A stretch of DNA of 12,472 nt from Bacillota bacterium. Its GTDB lineage: Bacteria > Bacillota > Clostridia > Christensenellales > CAG-138. Below, piece by piece: positions 6,480-12,472 of this stretch. The position numbers and the translations under genes were made by a program. The stretch spans positions 1-12,472 of the forward strand of contig JAEEYN010000032.1 of the NCBI GenBank assembly GCA_016288175.1. The letters run 5' to 3'. The notes under the pieces were generated by a model, which was given only the letters and a program-made list of their open reading frames with translations, searched no databases and was not told the origin of the DNA. Each line of letters opens with the position of its first letter. Position 1 is the first letter of the stretch.

Positions 6480-6508
6480 TTGGCAAGGCTTCCCGTTCGC
6501 GGTATAAT
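6480..6508 (+). promoter_or_regulatory. Near-consensus SigA promoter of the Pr6Pr-like gene
   Basis: TTGGCA (6480-6485) and a perfect TATAAT (6503-6508) are 17 nt apart, 24 nt before the start codon. This gives the membrane-protein gene its own promoter only 22 nt after the previous stop codon. Confidence 0.85.
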
Positions 6509-6532
6509 TGACCGGGAACAGGAGGTGGAACA

Positions 6533-7099
6533 ATGCTCCCTTCGATAATCATGAATGCGGCGATCGTTCTGCTCGCTTTCGGAAGCGCAGCGTACGCGCT
6601 GATCGTAACGAAGCCCGGAAAAATGTTTTTCCGCTATTTCACAACGCTTTCAAATCTTCTCTGCGCGATCGCGGCTGCCGTCGTGCTGCTCCATTCGGGC
6701 GGAACGCTTCCCGCTTGGGCCATGCTGCTCAAGTATGCCGGAACGGCGGCGGTGTCGGTAACGATGCTGACGGTGTTCCTTTTCCTCGGGCCAGCTTCGC
6801 ATGACTGGAAAGGCCTTTTGAGCGGGATCTCGCTCGTGCTCCATCTGTTCTGTCCGCTGCTCGCGATCGTCTCGTTCGTTTTCTTCGAAAAGACGGAGCT
6901 GCCGGTCTGGGCGATCGCCGTCGGCGTCGCGCCCGTCCTCATCTACGGGATCATTTACGGGATCATGGTCATCGGCGTGCGCGAGGAGCGGCGCTGGCGC
7001 GATTTCTACGGCTTCAACCGAAACGGAAAGTGGCCGGTCAGCTTCGCGCTGATGCTCATCGGCGCCGCAGCCGTCTCGACCGCACTCCTGCTCTGCTGA
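6533..7099 (+). CDS. Pr6Pr/AIG1-like six-helix membrane protein
   Basis: A 188-residue integral membrane protein with six hydrophobic spans (about 5-25, 35-55, 65-86, 95-117, 122-146 and 168-187). It looks like the bacterial Pr6Pr family, distant kin of animal AIG1/ADTRP (FAR-17a). Supporting motifs are KMFFRYFTTLSNLL at the second span, LVLHLFCPLLAIVSFVFFE at the fourth, IYGIIYGIMV at the fifth and the RRWRDFYGF loop. In animal AIG1/ADTRP an intramembrane threonine and histidine hydrolyse branched fatty-acid esters. T37/T38 and H104 sit in comparable places here, so a lipid hydrolase role is possible but inferred. No bacterial function is known to me. GGAGG (6521-6525), 7 nt before the ATG, fixes the start. 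The gene has its own near-consensus promoter and is followed by an inverted repeat that may terminate it. It is not obviously linked in function to its neighbours. Confidence 0.78.
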   Translation: MLPSIIMNAAIVLLAFGSAAYALIVTKPGKMFFRYFTTLSNLLCAIAAAVVLLHSGGTLPAWAMLLKYAGTAAVSVTMLTVFLFLGPASHDWKGLLSGISLVLHLFCPLLAIVSFVFFEKTELPVWAIAVGVAPVLIYGIIYGIMVIGVREERRWRDFYGFNRNGKWPVSFALMLIGAAAVSTALLLC

Positions 7100-7125
7100 G
7101 TCTGCTTTCGGACCGATTTTCTGCC

Positions 7126-7161
7126 AAATACCGCCTGTATATTGACAAACGGGCGGTATTT
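7126..7161. repeat. 10-bp inverted repeat across the -35 box
   Basis: AAATACCGCC (7126-7135) is perfectly complementary to GGCGGTATTT (7152-7161) across a 16-nt gap that contains the TTGACA box. It could end the upstream Pr6Pr-like transcript (the tail is T-rich but broken), bind a dimeric repressor of the downstream operon, or do both. Confidence 0.65.
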
Positions 7162-7170
7162 TATTATAAT
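7142..7170 (+). promoter_or_regulatory. Fully consensus SigA promoter of the dehydratase operon
   Basis: TTGACA (7142-7147), exactly 17 nt, then TATAAT (7165-7170), a perfect match to the vegetative consensus. Transcription should start near 7177, giving a leader of about 55 nt before the dehydratase start codon. Confidence 0.92.
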
Positions 7171-7231
7171 CTTATAAACGTACTATGGCGGGGTATGCGC
7201 TTATGCGCGTGCGCCGCGGAAAGGGCGGAAA

Positions 7232-9127
7232 ATGGACAAAACCGGGAGCAAAAAGAAGTCATCCGGTGCAAGAAGGATCAACACGCCGAAACTGACGCGG
7301 ATCATTTTCCTCGTTATCGCCGATGCAGTCTCGCTGAATCTTGCCGTTTTCCTTTCGCTTTTCTTCCGCTACGAGCTCGATTTTACAAAACTTCTCACCA
7401 ACGGCTCTGCCTTTGTTCAGAACGCAGTTAAATTCGCTCCTTTCTATACCGTGATCGGCATAGTGATCTTCGCGGTATTCAAGCTCTATACAAGTCTTTG
7501 GGAATATGCGTCGCTCGATGAAGCGATCCGCATCGTTGCCGCGTGCGCGGTCGTGGACGTCATAAGCTTTGTGATAATGAAGCTCTTCGCGATGAAGATG
7601 CCGATGAGTTTCCATTTTCTCAACGGCATCCTTCTTGCCGTGCTGATCCTTCTTATCCGCTTTTCATACAGGCTGCTCCGCCGCAACTGGCGGCATACGA
7701 GCCGCGGCGCGAAGAGGACGCTCCTCATCGGCGCAGGCCGTTCCGGCATGATGACCCTCACCGATATCCAGGCCAACAAGGAATCCGACAACCGCGTTGT
7801 TCGCATCATCGACGACGATGAATCGAAGTGGGGCCAGTACCTTCTCGGCGTGAAGATCATCGGCGGAAGGGACAAGATCGTCGAAACGGCAAAGAAGCTC
7901 AACATCGAAGAGATCATCATCGCGATCCCGTCCGCAACGAATCTTCAGCGCCGCGAGATCATCGAGATCTGCCGCGAAACGAACTGCAAACTCCGCATCC
8001 TTCCGAGCATCCTTCAGCTCGCCAACGGCGAAGTCAGCGTCAGCCGCCTCAGGGACGTCCAGATCGAGGACCTTCTCGGCCGCGATTCCGTCAAGGTCGA
8101 CCTTTCGGACATCATGAGCTATGTCAGCAACAGCGTGATCCTCGTTACCGGCGGCGGCGGTTCGATCGGCAGCGAGCTCTGCCGCCAGATCGCGAGCCAC
8201 GCTCCGGAAACGCTGATCATTTTCGACATCTACGAAAACAACGCCTATGAGATCCAGATGGAACTCATGCGCAAGTATCCGACGCTCGATCTCGTTGTGC
8301 TGATCGGTTCGGTCCGCGACAGGGAAAGGCTCGACGCCGTTTTCGAGCAGTATCGCCCGCAGTATGTTTTCCACGCCGCTGCGCATAAGCATGTTCCGCT
8401 GATGGAGACAAGCCCCAATGAGGCGATCAAGAACAACGTCTTCGGAACGCTGAATGTTGCGCGCGCCGCGGATAAATACAGCGCAAAGCGCATGCTGCTC
8501 ATCAGCACCGACAAGGCCGTCAACCCGACCAACGTCATGGGCGCGAGCAAACGCATCTGCGAGATGATCGTTCAGACGATGAACAACCATTCCGAAACCG
8601 AATATGTCGCCGTGCGTTTCGGCAACGTTCTCGGCTCCAACGGTTCGGTCATCCCGCTGTTCCGTAAGCAGATCGAGCAGGGCGGTCCCGTTACCGTTAC
8701 TCATAAGGACATCATCCGCTATTTCATGACGATACCGGAAGCCGTTTCGCTCGTGCTTCAGGCCGGAGCGTATGCCAAGGGCGGCGAGATCTTCGTTCTC
8801 GATATGGGCAAGCCCGTCCGCATCGACGACCTTGCCCGCAACATGATCCGTCTTTCGGGCTATGAACCCGACGTCGATATCCATATCTCCTACACCGGCC
8901 TCCGTCCCGGCGAGAAGCTCTTCGAGGAGCTTCTGATGGACGAGGAGGGCATGGTGAAGACCGACAACCAGCTGATCTATATCGGCCATCCGATCGAGGT
9001 CAACGAGCAGGAATTCGTTGCGCAGCTCAAGAAGCTTCAGGAGCTCTGCGAACAGAATTCCCCGCAGATCCGCGAGATGGTCAAAAAGATCGTCAAGGGC
9101 TATCACGAACCGAAGCAGGGCAAATGA
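7232..9127 (+). CDS. Membrane-anchored NDP-sugar 4,6-dehydratase (PglF/CapD-type)
   Basis: A 631-residue polysaccharide-biosynthesis enzyme that likely converts UDP-GlcNAc (or a related NDP-sugar) to the 4-keto-6-deoxy sugar, the first step towards bacillosamine-type or other modified sugars. Residues 1-150 hold a basic N-terminus and four membrane spans. A first Rossmann domain follows with G167-A-G-R-S-G172, then the catalytic SDR domain with G307-G-G-G310-S-I-G313 binding NAD. The active-site set is T426, D427, K428 (STDKAV), M436 and K440 (MGASK). Methionine in place of the usual SDR tyrosine is the hallmark of PglF-type long-chain dehydratases. ISYTGLRPGEKLFEELL at about 555-571 is the conserved C-terminal motif. 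Length fits the family (about 600-650). The Shine-Dalgarno is modest (AAAGGG near 7220-7225). It is first in an operon, and its stop overlaps the start of the phosphoesterase. The 4,6-dehydratase class is sure; the sugar is inferred. Confidence 0.92.
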   Translation: MDKTGSKKKSSGARRINTPKLTRIIFLVIADAVSLNLAVFLSLFFRYELDFTKLLTNGSAFVQNAVKFAPFYTVIGIVIFAVFKLYTSLWEYASLDEAIRIVAACAVVDVISFVIMKLFAMKMPMSFHFLNGILLAVLILLIRFSYRLLRRNWRHTSRGAKRTLLIGAGRSGMMTLTDIQANKESDNRVVRIIDDDESKWGQYLLGVKIIGGRDKIVETAKKLNIEEIIIAIPSATNLQRREIIEICRETNCKLRILPSILQLANGEVSVSRLRDVQIEDLLGRDSVKVDLSDIMSYVSNSVILVTGGGGSIGSELCRQIASHAPETLIIFDIYENNAYEIQMELMRKYPTLDLVVLIGSVRDRERLDAVFEQYRPQYVFHAAAHKHVPLMETSPNEAIKNNVFGTLNVARAADKYSAKRMLLISTDKAVNPTNVMGASKRICEMIVQTMNNHSETEYVAVRFGNVLGSNGSVIPLFRKQIEQGGPVTVTHKDIIRYFMTIPEAVSLVLQAGAYAKGGEIFVLDMGKPVRIDDLARNMIRLSGYEPDVDIHISYTGLRPGEKLFEELLMDEEGMVKTDNQLIYIGHPIEVNEQEFVAQLKKLQELCEQNSPQIREMVKKIVKGYHEPKQGK

Positions 9128-10113
9128 TTCTTAAAAAACAAAGAAAAAGTACCGAAAACATGAGCGCTTCCGCACCGGAAAAGAAGGTGCGGAAGCTTTC
9201 TGTCGGCAAAAAGATCCGCCTCGGCATCCTCGCCTTTATCGCCGTTTATCTCATCGCGGCGCTGCTTTCGCTGATCGCGAACGGGCATATCAACACAGCC
9301 GTATACAGCGAAAAGACCGATAAGATCAACGGCAGCGTTCGCGTCGTGCTGATCTCGGACCTTCACAGAACGAAATTCGGCGCCGATAACGAACAGCTTG
9401 TTGAGCGGACGGCGGAACAGCATCCGGATATCATCGCGGTGGACGGCGATATGCTCGAACGCGATTATACGCAGGACGAGCTCGACGACCTTGTCGGCCT
9501 TTTCGAAAGGCTCGTCCGGATCGCGCCCGTCTATTTCTCCGTCGGCAATCACGATTACTGCGCTTTCTTTAAGGTCATAGACCAGCTCGGCGGCGATTAT
9601 CTTTGCGGCATCGAAAAGAACGAAGCGCTGATACGGCTTGAAAACACCGGCGCCGTTTTCCTCGAAAACGAATACCGCGATATCGAAGTGAACGGGCAGA
9701 AGATCCGCATCGGCGGATTCTACGGCCACGCGATGCAGATGGAATACGATCTGCAGGACGGCGGCGCCAGCTGGGCGAGGCGCAAAGCGTTCCTGCAGGA
9801 ATTCTGCGGCACGGATTCATATAAGCTCATGCTTTCCCACCGCCCGGAGAGCTTTGTCCGCCGCAGCACGGAGGCCGACTGGGATATCGACCTCATCCTC
9901 TGCGGCCATACCCACAACGGTGTGCTCAGCCTGCCCTTCGGCCTCGGCGCGATCTGGGGCTCCGAAGGCCTTTTCCCGAAGCACGACCGCGGCGAATTCA
10001 AAATCGGCACCCGCAGCACGATGATCATCACGGCGGGTCTTGCCGGCTGGCGCTCGATCCCGCGCGTTTTCAATCCTCCGGAGATAGCGGTGATCGATAT
10101 CCTCGGAAAATAA
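9124..10113 (+). CDS. Membrane-anchored calcineurin-like metallophosphoesterase
   Basis: A 329-residue phosphoesterase. A basic cytoplasmic N-terminus (1-30) leads into one membrane anchor (about 32-53, LGILAFIAVYLIAALLSLIA), placing the catalytic domain outside the membrane. All five metal-site motifs are present: D79-L-H81, G-D109 (VDGDML), G-N142-H143-D144, H239 (LSHRPE) and G-H262-T-H264-N. The nearest described groups are YkuE/YaeI-type phosphodiesterases and LpxH-like UDP-diacylglucosamine pyrophosphatases. The substrate is not readable from the sequence. The start codon overlaps the dehydratase stop as ATGA, with no strong Shine-Dalgarno of its own, so translation is probably coupled. 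That coupling makes a phospholipid or lipid-linked sugar phosphate substrate attractive, but this is inference. It ends against a converging gene, and the terminator of that gene covers its stop codon. Confidence 0.88.
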   Translation: MILKKQRKSTENMSASAPEKKVRKLSVGKKIRLGILAFIAVYLIAALLSLIANGHINTAVYSEKTDKINGSVRVVLISDLHRTKFGADNEQLVERTAEQHPDIIAVDGDMLERDYTQDELDDLVGLFERLVRIAPVYFSVGNHDYCAFFKVIDQLGGDYLCGIEKNEALIRLENTGAVFLENEYRDIEVNGQKIRIGGFYGHAMQMEYDLQDGGASWARRKAFLQEFCGTDSYKLMLSHRPESFVRRSTEADWDIDLILCGHTHNGVLSLPFGLGAIWGSEGLFPKHDRGEFKIGTRSTMIITAGLAGWRSIPRVFNPPEIAVIDILGK

Positions 10114-10137
10114 AAAAACCGCCCCGTACGGACGGTT
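10111..10137 (-). terminator. Terminator of the minus-strand nucleotidyltransferase gene
   Basis: Read on the minus strand, AACCGTCC (10137-10130) pairs with GGGCGGTT (10124-10117) using one G-U pair around a short loop, followed by seven T (10118-10112). Read on the plus strand the same hairpin has a C-A mismatch and no T run, so it serves the minus strand. The T run lies over the phosphoesterase stop codon. Confidence 0.82.
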
Positions 10138-10150
10138 CAACACTCAACTT

Positions 10151-11329
10151 TCAGACCTTCAGTCCTCCCGCGCGGAGGACTTTTTTCATGTAATCGAATT
10201 CCTTGCGGTCGATATCGCTGTAATCGAGCCGCTTGAGCTTCGAATGCAGGTTATGCCTGTAGCGCGCGATGCGGCAGCACCAGCAATACGGCAGCAGGAT
10301 CGGCGCTTTTTTGAGAACGGGATAATGGGCCTTCATCCGCCCGTAGGGGAGAAAAACGGACGAAACGGCGGAGCGGAGCTTGCCGCCGCGCATGGTTTTT
10401 TTGGACATGCGGGCGATCCTGCCGAGCTTATAGGCGCGCACGGTGCCGAATATCCCGAAATTGCAGGCATGACGAATGAGCAGTTCGGAATCTTCATCCG
10501 GAGCTTTGCCGCCGAAACAGACATCCGCAAGCGTTTCCATTTTTTCGACAAAGGCGGAAATATTCATATCGGCGAACTGCTTTTCGAGGTACTGCCCGTT
10601 CATATCCGGGAACCGGGAAAGATAGAGCCATGTGTCCGCGATGCGGCGGAGACCGATCTTGCCGTTGCCGAAATCCTTCAGCAGATGCAGCATATGAAAG
10701 ATATAAAAATCCTCGTCGGACATGCGGAAAATGTGCTTTTCGCCATCCTCGGGTACAGCGCGGGAGAAGATATCCTTTTCCCATTTCGCAACGGCTCCGC
10801 TTTCGTCGGTCAGCCTGCGGTGGACCTCGACATTCGCGTCATCCTCGGTTTTGTGGAAATTGACGTGCTTCCAGGCCGTATCTCCGGAGGAAGTATACCC
10901 GAGCTTCAGGGCGATCGCTTCGAGTCTGCCGTAATCGAAATTGCGGACAAGGATATCGAGATCCGCCATGCTGCGCCGCGTGATATCGGGATACAGCTTC
11001 CGAAGCAGCCAGCCCTTGAGGGGGATCGCGTCGAAACCGGCGGCGGACAGCGCGGAAAGAAAAGCTTTGCCCTCCTTATCCTGAAGAACGCTTTGGGAAA
11101 CCGAGGAATAGTAGGCGCTCCGGAGCTTCCCGCGGAGGTAAGCGGCGGCTTCCGGCCCGAGATGATCGAGGCAGGGGTAGACCGTCGGAAGGATCCCGTT
11201 GATGCTGATGATTTTTTCGAGCGGCAAAGCCTCCGCAGCGGTCAGACTGCGGTACTGCGCTTCGGCTTCTTCTCCGGTTATGCTGTAACGGAGAAGCGCG
11301 ACGGCTGCATTTTCGGCTTTTGTCAGCAT
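10151..11329 (-). CDS. Nucleotidyltransferase family protein (NTP_transf_5-like)
   Basis: A 392-residue protein with the minimal nucleotidyltransferase fold of the NTP_transf_5 group (PF14907). The core is IPLKGWLLRKLYPDITRRSMADLDILV at about residues 102-128. It contains the LKG motif, the conserved YPD, the R-x-M-x-D-x-D pair (D123, D125) that would hold metal, and a third acidic position in VEVHRRL (E168). The rest is mostly helical, and the last quarter is rich in basic residues. Proteins of this group often lie among surface polysaccharide or peptide-modification genes, but what they transfer is mostly unknown. The position facing a sugar dehydratase operon fits the first setting. The best Shine-Dalgarno, AAAGGAG (11349-11343), is 13 nt from the ATG, unusually far, and no closer start codon exists in frame. 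The gene is monocistronic with its own promoter and terminator. Confidence 0.83.
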   Translation of the reverse strand: MLTKAENAAVALLRYSITGEEAEAQYRSLTAAEALPLEKIISINGILPTVYPCLDHLGPEAAAYLRGKLRSAYYSSVSQSVLQDKEGKAFLSALSAAGFDAIPLKGWLLRKLYPDITRRSMADLDILVRNFDYGRLEAIALKLGYTSSGDTAWKHVNFHKTEDDANVEVHRRLTDESGAVAKWEKDIFSRAVPEDGEKHIFRMSDEDFYIFHMLHLLKDFGNGKIGLRRIADTWLYLSRFPDMNGQYLEKQFADMNISAFVEKMETLADVCFGGKAPDEDSELLIRHACNFGIFGTVRAYKLGRIARMSKKTMRGGKLRSAVSSVFLPYGRMKAHYPVLKKAPILLPYCWCCRIARYRHNLHSKLKRLDYSDIDRKEFDYMKKVLRAGGLKV

Positions 11330-11388
11330 CGTTTGCTTTCGGCTCCTTTCGAGGCGGTCGGTGCGGAATATCCGGGCACCAATATTAA

Positions 11389-11417
11389 ATTATATCATAG
11401 CGTCGGCCGGGAAGCAA
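11389..11417 (-). promoter_or_regulatory. Promoter of the nucleotidyltransferase gene
   Basis: On the minus strand, TTGCTT (11417-11412) and a perfect TATAAT (11394-11389) are separated by 17 nt. The start would fall near 11382, giving a leader of about 50 nt. Confidence 0.75.
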
Positions 11418-11496
11418 GAGCGGAACAGCAAAAACGCCGTGCTGTGAACTTATCGGAAGGTCGGTGCATACAATGATTGCGGGGGAGGGCAGGGCA

Positions 11497-12312
11497 ATGC
11501 TGAAGCTTTTGACTTTAAAAGGTGCGCTGACCGGTTCGGCTGTGCTTGACACGGCGCAGAGCGGGACGGGATTCGAGCTGCGCTGCCGCGGAGGACTGAA
11601 GACGCTCCGGCAGTTCGGCCCGATCAATGTTTATCTTGTCTCGGACGCCGGCATTTCGAAAGCGGAATGCGAAGGGATGCGCGGCCGTTCGGAGCTCCCG
11701 TGGGCGGGCGGTCTGATCATCATCGGCGGCGACGGAAAAACGGTTTGCGCGGGCAGCAACGGCCTTTCGCCGAAAGCGCTTGAAAACGCAAAAGCTTCGA
11801 TACGTCTCAGAACGTCGGCAGACGGGAACGGGATCCCGAAAACGGCGGCAAACGGCCCGGATCACGGCAAAAAAGAAAAGGAAAATCCGCCGCCGGCGCC
11901 GGAACGCGCCGACATTAGCGCGCTTCGGGCAAAAAGAGCGGTCTCGCCCGTCACGGAGAGGATCCTCGATTCCGCAAAGATCCTTTTCGCCCGCGAAGCA
12001 CCTCCTCCGGCGCCGGAAAACGGGAATGAAGAACGCCAGGCGGATGAGAAAGCACCGCCTACGATAATGAAAACCGCAGACGGGACCGGCGTCCGCAATC
12101 CGTTTCCGAGGCAGCTTCCCGGCGCAGAATGGCGTCTTGCCGCGGACGGAAGAACGCTTGAAGGCACGGCCGTGGTTCGCGGCGCACGCAGGAAACTGAC
12201 GGCTTTTCCCTGCGGCGCGAAACCAAAGCCCGATCCGTCCGCCGCGTGGGTGACAAGGATGCGCGGCCGCGGCGGGAGGATATATACCGTCATTTTTGAA
12301 AAAATACAATAA
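11497..12312 (+). CDS. Unrecognised protein with proline-rich linkers
   Basis: I do not recognise this 271-residue protein. An N-terminal part (1-105) looks like a compact strand-rich domain (LLTLKGALTGSAVL, INVYLVSDAG, GLIIIGGDGKTVCAG). The middle (about 106-200) is low-complexity, charged and proline-rich, with two PPPAPE repeats (131-136 and 169-174). The C-terminal part (about 200-271) starts NPFPRQLPGAEWRL and ends in a basic segment and a final strand (RMRGRGGRIYTVIF). There is no signal peptide or membrane span. The start at 11497 is preferred because GGAGGG (11484-11489) sits 7 nt upstream. An ATG at 11473 and a GTG at 11464 in the same frame have poorer ribosome sites. No clear promoter is seen in the 167 nt shared with the divergent nucleotidyltransferase gene. 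The frame is uninterrupted and its codon use matches the surrounding genes, so it is probably real. Confidence 0.68.
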   Translation: MLKLLTLKGALTGSAVLDTAQSGTGFELRCRGGLKTLRQFGPINVYLVSDAGISKAECEGMRGRSELPWAGGLIIIGGDGKTVCAGSNGLSPKALENAKASIRLRTSADGNGIPKTAANGPDHGKKEKENPPPAPERADISALRAKRAVSPVTERILDSAKILFAREAPPPAPENGNEERQADEKAPPTIMKTADGTGVRNPFPRQLPGAEWRLAADGRTLEGTAVVRGARRKLTAFPCGAKPKPDPSAAWVTRMRGRGGRIYTVIFEKIQ

Positions 12313-12398
12313 AAGACGACATGTAATATAAACGCCTGCGGAAAACATTCTGGCCGCCGTGACCGTTCGCCGGAAAAGGCTTTTATTCATTATGCAGG

Positions 12399-12427
12399 TT
12401 GACATATTTCTGAATAAATGCTATACT
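12399..12427 (+). promoter_or_regulatory. Strong extended -10 promoter at the right edge
   Basis: A perfect TTGACA (12399-12404), 17 nt, then TATACT (12422-12427) preceded by TGC. Transcription would start near 12434 and run out of the window. The last bases can form a small hairpin, GCCT/AGGC with a TCAC loop, in the nascent leader. The gene it serves is not visible. Confidence 0.85.
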
Positions 12428-12472
12428 AAAATGGGTTTTTATATATGGGCAAAGTATGCCTTCACAGGCGGC

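Noticed and set aside
7664..9106. 480-codon minus-strand open frame
   Set aside because: Antisense to the dehydratase and without recognisable motifs.
10244..11476. 410-codon plus-strand open frame
   Set aside because: Mirror of the nucleotidyltransferase gene, which has the LKG and D-x-D motifs, its own promoter and terminator.
12340..12385. Terminator after the unrecognised protein
   Set aside because: GCC/GGC with a GGAAAA loop followed by TTTT is only three base pairs, too weak to call. No better hairpin is seen before the promoter at 12399.
11515..12405. 296-codon minus-strand frame opposite the unrecognised protein
   Set aside because: No ribosome site is seen and it is Arg/Cys/Phe-rich in a way typical of antisense frames. 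The plus frame has GGAGGG at the right distance. Because the plus protein is itself unknown, this rejection is less certain than the others.

Overview
The base composition (GC-rich coding, AT-rich promoters), the strong GGAGG ribosome binding sites, the SigA-type promoters and the gene families all point to a Clostridia-type Firmicute. An uncultured gut lineage such as Christensenellales is my best guess. A LysM/M14 gamma-glutamyl-diamino-acid peptidase without a signal peptide hints at a spore-forming ancestry. The window is chromosomal. I see no insertion sequences, phage genes, CRISPR arrays, rRNA or tRNA.

Layout. 1-321: the 3' end of a GltA/GltD-type NAD(P)/FAD oxidoreductase, closed by a terminator. 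478-1443: a two-part GNAT acetyltransferase with its own promoter. A bidirectional terminator (1502-1527) separates it from a converging minus-strand unit. That unit starts at a strong promoter (2089-2116), runs through about 220 nt of highly structured non-coding RNA (about 2082-1860) and continues into a small four-CxxC zinc-ribbon protein (1833-1555). The RNA is the most interesting object here. Its ends pair with each other, several nested helices can be drawn, and its 3' closing strand could alternatively pair with the zinc-ribbon gene's Shine-Dalgarno region. I suspect a raiA-motif-type RNA, but the class is not proven.

2284-3666: an M18 aspartyl-type aminopeptidase. 3845-5044: methionine gamma-lyase. 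Both have a promoter candidate, a leader hairpin and a terminator, and both use strongly C-ending codons as if highly expressed. 5178-6458: a PG-binding/LysM/M14 peptidase. 6533-7099: a six-helix Pr6Pr/AIG1-like membrane protein with its own near-consensus promoter.

7232-10113: a two-gene operon from a fully consensus promoter (7142-7170) that sits inside an inverted repeat. It encodes a membrane-anchored PglF/CapD-type NDP-sugar 4,6-dehydratase, translationally coupled (ATGA overlap) to a membrane-anchored metallophosphoesterase. This suggests a role in surface glycan or lipid-linked sugar metabolism.

Converging on the operon is a minus-strand nucleotidyltransferase-fold protein (11329-10151). 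Divergent from that gene is an unrecognised proline-linker protein (11497-12312). The right edge (12399-12427) carries another near-consensus extended -10 promoter that drives something outside the window.
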